Source: Batillaria attramentaria
Lineage: Eukaryota > Mollusca > Gastropoda > Batillariidae
Reading direction: 5' to 3'
Length of the DNA: 64,000 nucleotides
Assembly: GCA_018292915.2 (NCBI GenBank)
Contig: JACVVK020000056.1
Location: 1,698,501-1,762,500, forward strand
In this document: positions 55,879-63,414 of the stretch, piece by piece
Numbering within the stretch: position 1 is the first letter of the stretch
Layout: each line of letters begins with the position of its first letter
Made by a program: the position numbers and the translations under genes
The notes under the pieces: model-generated
Seen by the model: only the letters and a program-made list of their open reading frames with translations
Database searches by the model: none
What the model was told of the DNA's origin: nothing

Positions 55879-58721
55879 GCTTGGTAGTTTTGATTCCCTA
55901 CCTGCTGTTAAGACATTTCTTTTCTGAAAATTCTGTGTGGACAAATCATACTGCAGGCAGAAGAGAATGACGAATAAAGACTGTTGTTCACTTTCCTCAG
56001 CTTATTTTGATTGAGGCCGTTATCTAGACGAACAAGTGTATATCAGGGCTAATGCTATCCTTTTTTATGCTCACAGATCGTTCTGTCAACGTCTGTAATG
56101 CTGGCACTGAGCCAACAGAAGCGTACTCGATAACGCGGCGATCACAGTGAGCGCTCGAGTAGTGTAACAGCAGTCGTAGAATTTGACTTCGACCGCTCGC
56201 GCAAAGTGTGAACAACACTGTATCGCATTAAGAACTGCACTAATCATCAAGATAGAGTACATCGTGTGTGCGCACTTAGGCGGGGAGACAACTAAAGTTT
56301 ACCGTTAATGAATTCCTCTGCTACGCAAAACCGCCAGGGCATTGGGCGAGTAGATGAGAGTAGATGAGTCCTTCACACAAAATTAATGATTTTCAATAAT
56401 TTTTATTGTCTTGCACAGAATATCCTAGAACAACTGACAGGCGAAAGGGAAGCCCCAAAGACTGACAGGACCGAGAAGGAAGAAGAGAAGAAGAAAGACA
56501 AGAACGACGATGACACGTCAGTGCGAGACGATCGTCAGCTGGACGACATGGACGACGATGACTTTCGTCACGACCAGTCAAGGTACACAACTGTAACAGT
56601 TGAAGCCACAGGCAGGGATTTCTCTCCCTTCTGCAATGGGCAATATGGTGGGCTACTACTATATCATCGATTGTAGAGGGGAGAGAACTCTCTACCTGTG
56701 GTTAAAACGGAAAACTAAGCATAGGATCTCTCAAGCAAAACAAGCATCTCTCAAGATAAAAACTGTGTCAAAATTAACACTAGAAGCAACCCCCCCCCCC
56801 CAAGCAAACAAACAAGTAAACAAACAAACAAACAAACAAACAAACAAACAAACAAAAAGAACAGCAGCAACAACAACAACAAAACCAGCAAAACCCACAC
56901 GAACAATATGATCCGTTTATCTTTATCTTCACAGTCAACACGTCGACGTTTCAGCGTTGTGTCTTCACCAGGACAAGCAAAAACAAATGGGACATAACTC
57001 TGACAAACACATGACAACTCTAATATTGTGATTAGTGCAAACACAAAAAAAAACAAAAAACAAAAAAACACAACACCCATTCTTTGGTGACAGTAGACCA
57101 CGGACTATGCTGTGAGAGCACCCCTCCCTCCCCCCCAAAAAAACAAACAAAAAACAAACAAACAAACAAACAAACAAACAAACAAAACAAACAAACCCAC
57201 CACAACACCCATCTTTCGCTTCCTTTTGTGTGTCAAACTTGTCGATAAAAAGATGCTCTCATTTGCAAAGCAGTTCTGGCCACAAAACGCACGATGAAAT
57301 AACAACTGTTTAACAGCTCTATCATTATGAGTAACTGCGAATTTTACTAAATTTGTCACTACGAGTTTGCAAGATGCAGGATCTAAGTTTGACGTGTTCA
57401 TACTCATACCTTCACATACACATTTTCTGCATTCGATTTGCACTCACACAACAATCGCATTCTTGAACTGATTTATGGCTTTTAATTGCAGCAACATTGC
57501 CTTCGCAATTGCTACGTTTGAGCCAGAAGAAGGTGACCAAGGAAGAGAAGAGGGATGGACCATCCCACAGTCAATGAGAAAGAAGCGTATCCGACAAATC
57601 CAACGCTCGCTACAGTTTGAGAAAGCCATGACGCAAGAGGAAGCGGAAGCCGTGACGGACGTGTGGGACCCGAACCTTACGCTCAAACACCGGGTTCAGC
57701 TGTATAAGTTTTGGCTGAAGAAGTATCAGCCACAGCTCAAGCGTTCTTTGAAGACAGACGCTGAGGCGTTCCTGCAAGAGGCCAAGCTGTACGAAGAGCT
57801 GAAGTTCGCGGGCGACTGCGAGATCCTGCGAGAGGCCAGCGTGATAGGGATGACCACAACAGGAGCTGCCCGCTACCGCAAAGTGCTGGCCAGTGTAGGC
57901 TGTCCCATCGTCATGATCGAGGAAGCCGCAGAGGTAAGTGTATGAGTCAAGGTCCAGGTCTAGAATTATCCGGAAAAAGGATCTAAGCGCCAAGGATTTG
58001 ATACGGATTTAGTTCCTTTTTTTCCAGAGGATGGTAGATGTAGTCTGTATCAATCACTATATTTGGGACTGAGCCGAAAAATCACGTCCCTCTGGTGCAC
58101 AGCACGGGACAATGCCCAGGCAACCTCAGGGTTGAGGTAGGTTTTTTCCGGCTGTCAGTTAATTACTTCAAAATCCTGAGTAAGACGTATTTGGTGAGCG
58201 AATGATGGTTAATGACCGCAGCTGTAGGCAAAACCCCAGATACTGACATACAACGTAACGACCACGAGACTTCCCTGTTCCTCTGGCTCCCTCCGGCCTC
58301 TACTAAGCAAGTGTCGATTCTCACAAAGCTTATTCCATCACCAGGTGCTCGAGGCCCACGTGGTGACGACCCTCCACGAGTCGTGTCAGCACCTGATCCT
58401 GATCGGCGACCACCAGCAGCTGCGACCTTCACCCACCGTGTACGAGCTGTGTCGTCACTACCAGCTGGACCTCTCGCTGTTTGAGCGACTCGTCAACAAC
58501 AAGCTGCCTCACTCCACGCTGGCCGTGCAGCACCGTATGAGGCCCGAGGTGGCGCGGCTCGTGCGTCATGTGTATCCGCATCTGCAGGATCACGTGACTA
58601 CCGAACGCAGACCACATGTCCTGGGTGTGAAGGAAAACGTGTTTCTTTTTCACCACGAGGTTTGTTGAGAGAATTTCCTTTGAAATTACACTCGATATCT
58701 GGGTGTTTGTTCACATGATCG

Positions 58722-58804
<83 letters not shown>

Positions 58805-59209
58805 GCACGCACGCATACCCGCACACACGTCCATGAACCCATTTAACATCAAGTACATGCGGGCACTAAGCAATTCATGCAGTGTACAAAATCCAGTCTT
58901 GAGTAAACTTTCCAGATTTCCACATAACAGCATGGTTATTTGATTCAATGGCATATCTGTTCTTTAATTAGCAGCTGCACAAAGGCATGCGTTACGTCTT
59001 GGGCCGTGTCTATACTGTGCAGGCTTTGGAAGAAACGCACGACGAGACGAAAAGCAAATCGAACAGACACGAGGCAGAGCTATGTGTGAGACTGTGTCGC
59101 TATCTCCTTCAGCAGGGCTACAGTCCCGAGCAAATAACCATCCTTGCCGCCTACACCGGGCAGCTGCTTCTCATCCAGTCCCTCATGAAACAAGATGACT
59201 ATTACAAGG
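39353..59209 (+). CDS. ZNFX1-like: ZNFX1-like helicase gene C, 3'-incomplete (12 coding exons plus a split start codon)
   Basis: Coding exons: 42718-42885, 43207-44040, 45605-45766, 47709-48023, 48826-49042, 49864-50573, 51323-51670, 54576-54843, 56419-56582, 57492-57933, 58345-58659 and 59023-59209. Phases match at every junction, with 1376 full codons. The first exon opens with G then TCA GAT CGG and has no Met, so an upstream exon must end in two bases; CAATCAT before gtaagt at 39354 (or equivalents at 40144 and 40281) gives AT+G. Order: new N-terminal segment, helical domain, linker, Walker A, IRAWLG modules, acidic linker, motif II, motifs III/IV and the exon before motif V. Motifs V/VI and the fingers are not found in the remaining 4.8 kb and should lie past the window. 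Divergent partner of gene B. Confidence 0.92.
39467..39640 (-). mobile_element. SINE family A, antisense, with target-site duplication
   Basis: Full element with TTCGGCCACTCCGGCTCCCC end. TAGATTGGTA flanks both sides (39457-39466 and 39641-39650). Confidence 0.85.
40100..40372 (+). promoter_or_regulatory. 137-bp tandem duplication with ISRE-type cores and candidate first exons of gene C
   Basis: Two copies, about 40100-40236 and 40237-40372. Each holds GAAACGAAACCGAAAG (40193-40208 and 40330-40345), containing GAAACCGAAA, an IRF-type core. Each also has TTCTGGTCATAT directly before gtaagt (donors at 40145 and 40282). With the first exon C base G, either would create an ATG. The block resembles the ISRE segment at 35825-35870. 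The second donor lies about 75 bp after the first ISRE, much like the gene B arrangement. Confidence 0.45.
40686..40720. repeat. GATT tetranucleotide repeat
   Basis: About nine GATT units in gene C intron 1. Confidence 0.9.
41090..41168. repeat. GAGT tetranucleotide repeat
   Basis: About 18 GTGA/GAGT units with one GATT variant. Confidence 0.95.
41354..41431. repeat. GT microsatellite
   Basis: About 38 GT units in gene C intron 1. Confidence 0.95.
41508..41652. repeat. Interleaved inverted repeats (foldback)
   Basis: CACTACAGGAGTG pairs with CACTCCTGTAGTG, and AACACTGGGAGTGTTATTTT with its inverse near 41628-41650. CCTAGGAAAA occurs twice. Likely a MITE or foldback element. Confidence 0.65.
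41697..41887 (+). mobile_element. SINE family A, sense, with poly-C insertion
   Basis: GGACGGCCGAATGGTAGAGC head, GAGTTCGAACCCCGG B-box, C-run at 41800-41818, tail GTTAAACTCCCAAGCACCCA. Confidence 0.82.
42114..42262 (-). mobile_element. SINE family A, antisense, degenerate
   Basis: Recognisable tail and B-box region (CTCGGGTCGTGAGTTCGAG on the minus strand) with substitutions; followed directly by a GGGCCC-type MITE. Confidence 0.65.
42267..42536. mobile_element. MITE family with GGGCCC termini, copy 2
   Basis: Left GGGCCC end missing, interior CGAGGTTAATTTAACCCACG and right end TATATGCGGGCCC present. Confidence 0.7.
42718..42885 (+). CDS. ZNFX1-like: Gene C exon c1: N-terminal segment
   Basis: Acceptor TTTTGCAG, donor CCCAG before gtaact. 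Only the frame starting after the first G is open: [19 protein letters not shown] then [11 protein letters not shown]. No equivalent is seen in gene B. No domain recognised. Confidence 0.75.
43039..43106. repeat. CA microsatellite
   Basis: About 34 CA units between exons c1 and c2. Confidence 0.95.
43207..44040 (+). CDS. ZNFX1-like: Gene C exon c2: charged linker and helical N-terminal domain
   Basis: Acceptor TTCTAG, donor CTAAG before gtattg. A charged stretch (RRDNGGR...[11 protein letters not shown]) precedes helices [36 protein letters not shown] and the conserved end [11 protein letters not shown]. It aligns with the second half of b1 but lacks the W-rich repeats. Confidence 0.92.
44041..45393. 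other. Gene C intron between c2 and c3, mostly unassigned
   Basis: No exon recognised. The open frame near 44384-44623 has no known family resemblance and no good splice context. Confidence 0.4.
45394..45563. repeat. GT microsatellite then GTA/GCA trinucleotide repeats
   Basis: (GT)n with a CG run (45394-45463), then (AGT)n-(AGC)n-(AGT)n to 45563, about 40 bp upstream of exon c3. Confidence 0.95.
45605..45766 (+). CDS. ZNFX1-like: Gene C exon c3: linker before helicase
   Basis: Acceptor GTTGCAG, donor TTGAA before gtatgt. It encodes [18 protein letters not shown] and [13 protein letters not shown], then [13 protein letters not shown]. It matches b2. Confidence 0.91.
45793..45924. mobile_element. 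Near-perfect hairpin (foldback element), 132 bp
   Basis: Arms of about 60 bp: GGTGCCCCCGATTACG...GACCGTAAAACTGC and its inverse, with only about three mismatches and a loop of about 12 bp. It begins 27 bp past the c3 donor. Confidence 0.85.
46349..46752. mobile_element. MITE with short terminal inverted repeats
   Basis: Left end TTTAAGGCGATGTCACAC, right end GTGTGACATGGCCTTTA. The interior is rich in GAAAACA motifs and has no coding capacity. Confidence 0.65.
47254..47336. repeat. CT run and CA microsatellite
   Basis: (CT)n at 47249-47270 then (CA)n to 47336, between exons c3 and c4. Confidence 0.95.
47709..48023 (+). CDS. ZNFX1-like: Gene C exon c4: region before Walker A, GC donor
   Basis: Acceptor TTTAAAG. 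It encodes [34 protein letters not shown] and [14 protein letters not shown]. It ends TACAG before gcaagc, so the intron would be GC-AG. The next exon restores [10 protein letters not shown] in phase, supporting the junction. Confidence 0.88.
48400..48660 (-). mobile_element. Half copy of the GGGCCC MITE and an antisense LINE C-terminus
   Basis: TAACCCTAGAGCTAAATTAG...TTTTACATGCGGGCCC (48408-48496) matches the right half of the MITE family. The minus strand of 48530-48640 encodes [18 protein letters not shown], a LINE end. Confidence 0.6.
48826..49042 (+). CDS. ZNFX1-like: Gene C exon c5: region before Walker A, second part
   Basis: Acceptor ATTATAG, donor TCACAG before gtgtgc. It encodes [29 protein letters not shown] and ELELNESQ. 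Together with c4 it equals the single exon b3. Confidence 0.9.
49161..49335 (-). mobile_element. SINE family A, antisense, with target-site duplication
   Basis: Full element flanked by TTGTGATTAAG on both sides (49150-49160, 49336-49346), in the intron between c5 and c6. Confidence 0.87.
49530..49716 (+). mobile_element. LINE 3' UTR copy with GT microsatellite
   Basis: CTAGGCCCACTTACCTCCTC, (GT)n 49566-49630, then GCGCATTGAGTCACTATGTG and TTATTATTATTAT; same 3' UTR as 8397-8585, strongly 5'-truncated. Confidence 0.75.
49864..50573 (+). CDS. ZNFX1-like: Gene C exon c6: Walker A and motif Ia
   Basis: Starts in phase 0 after GGTTGCAG. It encodes [37 protein letters not shown] and [12 protein letters not shown], then the helical insertion ending RVRAQMY, AG before gtttgc. 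Homologue of b4. Confidence 0.96.
51035..51209 (-). mobile_element. SINE family A, antisense, with target-site duplication
   Basis: Flanked by CCTAGCAGTCTTGG on both sides (51021-51034, 51210-51223). About 110 bp upstream of exon c7. Confidence 0.87.
51323..51670 (+). CDS. ZNFX1-like: Gene C exon c7: IRAWLG module 1
   Basis: Acceptor CAAAAAG (weak pyrimidine tract), donor TACAG before gtaagc; phase 2 at both ends. It encodes [44 protein letters not shown] and RTRVRLY. Homologue of b5. Confidence 0.9.
51731..52003. mobile_element. MITE family with GGGCCC termini, copy 3 (complete)
   Basis: Starts GGGCCCGTATGTAAAACACG and ends CTTTTACATGCGGGCCC, with the shared core CACCTTGCTGAAATGGATCC. The cleanest copy in the window. 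Confidence 0.82.
52004..53472. other. Gene C intron between c7 and c8, unassigned
   Basis: A 128-codon open frame at 52623-53009 has no recognised family, no Kozak support and no splice partner, so it is not called. Nothing else was seen. Confidence 0.4.
53473..54048 (-). mobile_element. SINE family B nested inside a SINE family A, both antisense
   Basis: SINE-A tail and body 53473-53635 stop at CCATTCGG; SINE-B occupies about 53636-54032; the SINE-A remainder CCACCCCGGCTCCCC follows. The pair is bounded by TCCCTGACAAAGA on both sides. Confidence 0.8.
54576..54843 (+). CDS. ZNFX1-like: Gene C exon c8: IRAWLG module 2
   Basis: Acceptor TTTGTAG, donor TTACAG before gtgggg. It encodes [38 protein letters not shown] and [14 protein letters not shown]. 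It is 268 nt, the same as b6. Confidence 0.91.
54864..55053 (+). repeat. 105-bp direct duplication
   Basis: TTAGAAATAGTAAAATCGTC...CACACACTTGCACTATT (54864-54951) is repeated at 54969-55053, separated by a T-run. It lies just past the c8 donor. Confidence 0.85.
55170..55225 (+). repeat. LINE-type 3' tail
   Basis: ATTCCTCCATACCCCAAATG...GGAATAAAATCTTTGAATC, similar to 37141-37190; the terminal part of an insertion whose body is not preserved. Confidence 0.5.
55532..55876. repeat. C-runs, AAC/AAAC repeats and CA microsatellite
   Basis: Three C-runs (55533-55545, 55587-55595, 55649-55660) with AAAC/CAA repeats to about 55780, then (CG)n(CA)n 55786-55876. Confidence 0.92.
56055..56265. repeat. 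Interspersed repeat, inverted copy of 6597-6840
   Basis: Reverse complement shares GCATTAAGAACTGC, CACTTTGCGCGAGCG and TTGGCTCAGTGCCAGC with 6597-6840. Confidence 0.6.
56419..56582 (+). CDS. ZNFX1-like: Gene C exon c9: acidic linker
   Basis: Acceptor TTGCACAG, donor TCAAG before gtacac. It encodes [11 protein letters not shown] followed by a Lys/Asp/Glu-rich stretch with DDMDDDDF. Longer and more charged than b7. Confidence 0.87.
56790..57200. repeat. Low-complexity AAAC/CAA blocks
   Basis: C-run plus (AAAC)n at 56793-56870 and 57135-57195. Intronic between c9 and c10. The sequence between shows nothing recognised. Confidence 0.85.
57492..57933 (+). CDS. ZNFX1-like: Gene C exon c10: helicase insertion end and motif II
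   Basis: Acceptor ATTGCAG; C completes AGC (Ser). It encodes [45 protein letters not shown] and ends [11 protein letters not shown] (Walker B form). Donor GCAGAG before gtaagt. Confidence 0.94.
58345..58659 (+). CDS. ZNFX1-like: Gene C exon c11: helicase motifs III and IV
   Basis: It encodes [19 protein letters not shown] and [15 protein letters not shown]. The first 79 residues differ from b9 at one site only (K for E); the remainder is clearly diverged. Donor CACGAG before gtttgt. Confidence 0.95.
58720..58815. repeat. CA microsatellite
   Basis: (CG)n then (CA)n with a CGCA end, between exons c11 and c12. Confidence 0.95.
59023..59209 (+). CDS. ZNFX1-like: Gene C exon c12: segment before motif V, last exon seen
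   Basis: Acceptor CTGTGCAG, donor AAGG before gtatgt (phase 1). It encodes [19 protein letters not shown] and [13 protein letters not shown]. The next exon should begin with two bases completing Gly and carry motif V, as a2 and b11 do; none is present to the window end. Confidence 0.92.
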
Positions 59210-59222
59210 GTATGTTGTGTTT

Positions 59223-59225
<3 letters not shown>

Positions 59226-59313
<88 letters not shown>
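59226..59313. repeat. GA then GT microsatellites
   Basis: About 30 GA units followed by about 14 GT units, starting 17 bp past the c12 donor. Confidence 0.95.
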
Positions 59314-59369
59314 ACTGTTTCGATTAAGGGTGCGTGTTTTGTTAAAATGTTTGTTGTTTTTTTTAAACT

Positions 59370-59540
59370 CCTTTATTGTCCCTTTCTGGAAATTTGGGCA
59401 ACTTCCCCCGGGGCAACTCTCCCCGGGGGAAGTGCGTCGCCGCGGTGCAGCGCCAATAATAATAATAATAATAATTGATAGTTATATAGCGCTCTTTCTC
59501 GCAGAGAGCTCACAGCGGTTTACAAGGAAAAGGAAAGAAA
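59370..59540 (-). mobile_element. Fragment of SINE family C plus another retroposon tail, antisense
   Basis: CTTTATTGTCCCTTTCTGG...GCGTCGCCGCGGTGCAG (59370-59452) matches 2043-2125. Then (TAA)n and GATAGTTATATAGCGCTC, the inverse of a TTATTA-tailed retroposon end. Confidence 0.6.
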
Positions 59541-59800
59541 AACATTGGAACAATACAGTCACATTCATTACGTCAGTTCCTTGATATTCTCCGTTAGATT
59601 CTTTGCTGTCTTTCGTTTTCGGGGTTTTTTTTTTCTTGTTTTGTTCGATTTTCTTTCGTTTCTGTGGTGTTCTGGTGTAGATCATGTAGTAATTCTTAGT
59701 TTTGTTTTCTCTGTGGCAAGGACAAGTTGGGAGATAAGCACATGTGCTCAACACTTATATCCTTGTAAAATAAAGTTCATACAATTCAATTCAATTCAGT

Positions 59801-59835
<35 letters not shown>

Positions 59836-60180
59836 AGCACACTTTATCTAGTACATATATTCCAACACATACCCACTGCCGTTGCATTGTTTATGATATA
59901 TCCTTTATGTCTACGTGCGTTTCACGTTAGAGCTAAGCACACTCGTGTCTTTGTGTACACTCCCATTGATATTGTCTTGTTCCTTGACGAGATTGTAGAA
60001 GTAGATTGTAGTTCAACAGAATGTAGTTTACAAAGTAGTGATGCAGCAGGACAGTTTGTAAGATAGGCCTCGTTGCCTAACCACTTTATCCTGAAATAAA
60101 CGTTACATCTCTCTGTTCCTTTCTATCATTCATACAACAACGCAAAGGAAAAGCTTAACCACACTTTCCGTCAAAACTGT
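59541..60180. other. Gene C intron, unassigned
   Basis: T-rich sequence with a (CT)n run at 59806-59833. No motif V exon for gene C is present here. Confidence 0.5.
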
Positions 60181-60340
60181 TTACTGAAGAGATAACTCTT
60201 CCATAGCCACGCTCACGGCCTCTTCCCAGTTGGTTTTGAAGCGAAGCAGATCGGAAGCGGGAGTTCTGTCCCATGTCCAGCACTTGTCGCCAAATTTGTG
60301 AACTTTGCAACTCCGGTAATGGTGCAGCAGGGCCTGGCTA
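60181..60340 (-). CDS. Gene D exon d3: GT92 C-terminus and stop
   Basis: Acceptor ATTCCCAG. It encodes SQALLHHYRSCKVHKFGDKC and NWEEAVSVAMEELSLQ, then TAA. The HHYR motif and short tail fit a GT92 end. The frame is also open upstream through the minisatellite, which I treat as intronic. Confidence 0.65.
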
Positions 60341-61924
60341 CTGGGAATGGGGTATCTGCACGAAGAGGTCAGAAACTGTTTATTGGTGATGGAGTACCTG
60401 CAAAACAGACGTCCATGACTGGTGTCTGAGAATGGGGTATCAGCACGGAGAGGTCGACAACTGGCAACTGGTAAATGAGAATCTGCACGGAGAGACCAGT
60501 AGCTGTTTACTGGTAAGGGAGTATCTGCACAGAGAGGTGCATAACTGGTGTTTGGGAATGGAGTACCAGCACGGACAGGCCGAAAACTGGTGTCAGGCAT
60601 TGGAGTTTCAGCACGGAGAGGTCGATAATTGGTAACTGGTAAGTGAGTGTTTGCACGGAGAGGCCAGTAGCTTTTTACTGGTGATGGAGTATCTGCACAG
60701 AGAGGTCGATAACTGGTAACTCGTAAATGAGTATCAGCTGCCCAGCGTTACATTTTTGTTTTGTTTTTCTCACGTAGTGCAGACACACTTAGCCGCGAAT
60801 TAGTCTTTGTGGTTTGCGCGGCGTTAAGCCTAAAAAACTCACTCTCTCTAGTAGCGTATACTAGCACGAGTAGATACCGACCCGCACGACGTCTGTGAGG
60901 GCGTTGAAAGGTTCCTGGGGCACGAACAGCTCGTCCACGTCCAAGACGGTCACATAGGTAAAGGCTGACAAGCGGTGCCGACAGTCGTTCAAGCTGACGA
61001 GCAGGTCCGCTAAATGCCTCCATGTCCTTAGTCGGTCTTTGAAGCTCACAGGACGTTCTCCTAAACGTTGGACGGATGTTTGTAAGTTTTGTAGCAGCGT
61101 CAAAAAAAGTGAGACTGGCACGGTGAACGTGTGTGCGGGATGGGGTGGGTGGGTGTTTGGGGGTTTCACGTCCTTTTCCACCACATAGGGTGGTATCAAA
61201 GACGGGGCAACGATGAAAAAGCCAGCACAAATATTTGGCCCCAGCCAGGATCGAACTCACGACCCGAGCATTAGAAGTCCAACGCTCTACCATTCGACCA
61301 CCCCGGCTCCCCTGTGTGTGCGGGAAACTTTTGAATCGATTTGGTAAAAGGAAATTCCCGATAAAATGCGGTTTGGGCGGGTCGTTAACTCTTGAAAGTC
61401 CAAGCAAAAATGGCAGTTTTCACTTGAAATCTTCAGATAATTGGGAGCCATTTCAAGCCACTATTATGCAACCTGCGTCGACCTCAGGCCTAGCAGGGAA
61501 GGCCCACGCCTCGCGCAATAGTGACTCCTATTGGTGTGCAGTGTCTTGCTGTTTTTAACAAGTCTTAGCATATAACGGGCAGGGGGTGGTTGGGCTTGGA
61601 GGTTAGCATGACATAGTTGAGACTTAGCATGGATGGTTGAGAGTTAGCATGGCATAGTTGAGAGTTAGCATGGCATAGTTGAGAGTTAGCATGACATAGT
61701 TGAGAGTTAGCATGACACAGTTGAGAGTTAGCGTCACATAGTTGAGAGTTAGCATGGCATAGTTGAGAGTTAGCATGACATAGTTGAGAGTTAGCATGAC
61801 ATAGTTGAGAGTTAGCATGACATAGCTGAGAGTTAACAATGACATAGTTGAGGCCATAGAAAGACCATGCAGCCCCTGTCTTTGATAATTGCGCAGCACA
61901 ACGAGGTCGCGCTTGTCCAGGCGC

Positions 61925-61969
<45 letters not shown>

Positions 61970-62172
61970 CGAACGAACGGATTTGATGTAACCGAACAAT
62001 TAATAATTTTCAATCAGCCGTTGCTACAAAAAAAAGTCTACAATGGCGAGATAAAAGGAAATGCAGAAAAAAAGAAGAAGGAAGAAAAACAGTGGCAAAA
62101 CAAAGAAAAATCAAGAAAAGTGTGTGTGTGTGTGTGTGTGTGTGTGTTGTGTGTGTGTGGTGTGTGGTGTGT

Positions 62173-62205
<33 letters not shown>

Positions 62206-62516
62206 TGTGGTGTGTGTGTGTGGTGTGTGGGTGTGTGTGTGTGTGTGGGTGTGTGGGTGTGTGTGTGTGTGTTGGTGTGTGGGTGTGTGTGTGTGTGTGT
62301 TGTGTGGGTGTGTGGGTGTGTGGTGTGTGGTGGTGTGTGGGTGTTGTGTGGTGGGTGGTGGGTGTGGTGTGGGTGGGTGTGTGGTGTGTGTGTGTGTGTG
62401 TGTGGGTGTGTGGTGTGTGTGTGTGTGTGTGGTGTGTGGGTGTGTGGGTGTGTGTGTGGTGTGTGTGGGTGTGTGTGTGTGTGGTGTGTGTGGTGTGGGT
62501 GTTGTGTGGTGTGTGG

Positions 62517-62571
<55 letters not shown>

Positions 62572-62639
62572 TGGTGTGTGTGGTGTGTGTGTGTTGTGTG
62601 TGGTTGTGTGTGGTGTGTGTGTGTGTGTGTGTGGTGTGT

Positions 62640-62682
<43 letters not shown>

Positions 62683-62813
62683 TGTTGTGTGTGGGTGTTG
62701 TGTGTGTGTGTGGTGTGTGGTGTGTGTGTGTGTGGTGTGTGTGTGTGTGTGTGGGTGGTGTGGTGTGGTGTGTGTGGTGTGGGGTGTGTGGTGTGTGTGT
62801 GTGTGTGGTGTGG

Positions 62814-62844
<31 letters not shown>

Positions 62845-62849
62845 TGTGT

Positions 62850-62888
<39 letters not shown>

Positions 62889-62910
62889 TGTGTGTGGTGT
62901 GTGTGTGTGG

Positions 62911-62941
<31 letters not shown>

Positions 62942-63088
62942 TGGTGTGTGTGTGTGTGTGTGGTGGTGTGTGTTGGTGGTGTGTGTGTGTGGTGTGTGTG
63001 TGTGTGGTGTTGTGTGTGTTTGGCGCTATGAGTTGCGTTCCTGTGAGATTAAGCGCTAAACAAGTACTATTCATTATTATTATTATTA

Positions 63089-63143
<55 letters not shown>

Positions 63144-63366
63144 CCAACCTGGCCGCGTGGCCGAGGAGAAAGGTCGGAGAGTGACCAGCCCCTTCCTACG
63201 ATAATGGCGCAGCACAGCGAGGTCGCGCTTGTCCAGGTTGTCGAAGGCCACATGCACTCGACTGACGCCCACCAGACGCTGAAATTCCAGCCACTCAACG
63301 AGCTCGGCTGGTGTCACACGACCATACAAAACAGGAACGCATATGGCGAGGGTGATTTCCTGGTCT
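60181..63366 (-). CDS. GT92-family glycosyltransferase-like gene D (partial or decayed; three exons seen)
   Basis: Three minus-strand blocks together match a GT92 (DUF23-type) glycosyltransferase: 63366-63149 (LAICVPVLYG, EWLEFQRLVGVSRVHVAFD), 61060-60882 (VSLNDCRHRL, VTVLDVDELFVPQ with the DxD-like site) and 60340-60181 (ALLHHYRSCKVHKFGDKC, stop TAA). The first two join in phase (G+GA). The second and third do not, and the usual segment between the DVDE strand and the HHYR motif, perhaps 70-100 residues, is missing where a 42-bp minisatellite lies. Signal anchor and start are not seen. It lies antisense inside the expected intron of gene C. Family members transfer hexoses in the Golgi; substrate unknown. 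Either a fragment or a gene with undetected exons. Confidence 0.7.
60352..60738. repeat. Minisatellite, 42-bp unit, about nine copies
   Basis: Unit CTGCACGGAGAGACCAGTAG...TTACTGGTAAGGGAGTAT with variants. Because 42 is a multiple of three, part of it stays open on the minus strand into exon d3. It lies where the missing middle exon(s) of gene D would be. Confidence 0.9.
60788..60846 (+). repeat. Single copy of the repeat unit found at 12460-12873
   Basis: GCCGCGAATTAGTCTTTGTG then GCGCGGCGTTAAGCC and ACTCACTC. Confidence 0.75.
60882..61060 (-). CDS. Gene D exon d2: GT92 DxD region
   Basis: Acceptor CGTTTAG. It encodes ERPVSFKDRLRTW, LLVSLNDCRHRL and FTYVTVLDVDELFVPQEPF. The NDC motif and DVDE metal-site motif are typical of the family. 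Donor CGG before gtcggt (alternative gtatct a few bases on). A SINE lies just upstream in the intron. Confidence 0.72.
61141..61312 (-). mobile_element. SINE family A, antisense, with target-site duplication
   Basis: Flanked by TGTGTGCGGGA on both sides (61130-61140, 61315-61325). Sits about 80 bp upstream of the exon d2 acceptor. Confidence 0.85.
61602..61862 (+). repeat. Minisatellite, 21-bp unit, about 12 copies
   Basis: TAGTTGAGAGTTAGCATGACA repeated with small changes (GGC/GAC variants). Intronic to gene D. Confidence 0.95.
61864..61930 (-). pseudogene. Partial duplicate of GT92 exon d1
   Basis: The minus strand encodes LDKRDLVVLRNYQRQG, nearly the same as LDKRDLAVLRHYRRKG of exon d1, after CTCTCCAG. 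Both copies are flanked by GA/CT runs. Only about 20 codons match, so this is a fragment. Confidence 0.6.
61928..61964. repeat. GA microsatellite
   Basis: About 18 GA units next to the partial d1 duplicate, then CGAACGAACGAACG. Confidence 0.95.
62119..63020. repeat. 900-bp GT/GGTGT compound satellite
   Basis: Almost pure GT broken by GG, giving GTGTGTGGTGTGTGGG patterns. All three frames of each strand are open for hundreds of codons; none is a gene. It lies in the intron between d1 and d2. Confidence 0.97.
63025..63138. repeat. Retroposon tail and GA microsatellite
   Basis: GGCGCTATGAGTTGCGTTCC...TTATTATTATTATTATT, then (GA)n 63092-63138, ending 11 bp from the d1 donor. Confidence 0.8.
63149..63366 (-). 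CDS. Gene D exon d1: GT92 N-terminal catalytic part
   Basis: Acceptor ATTTCAG, donor CCAG before gttggt. It encodes DQEITLAICVPVLYGRV, ELVEWLEFQRLVGVSRVHV and LDKRDLAVLRHYRRKG. The pattern 'C.p.lYG..wlE..rllGv..v..Y' is characteristic of GT92. Confidence 0.75.
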
Positions 63367-63414
63367 CTGAAATTGAATAAGCGTTTATATGCGTGTAGAC
63401 ACTAATACCAAGAT

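Noticed and set aside
61889..63329. Several open frames of 330-440 codons on both strands
   Set aside because: They are produced by the GT/GGTGT satellite (Val-Cys-Gly or His-Thr-Pro repeats). Only the 63149-63366 part on the minus strand is real coding sequence.
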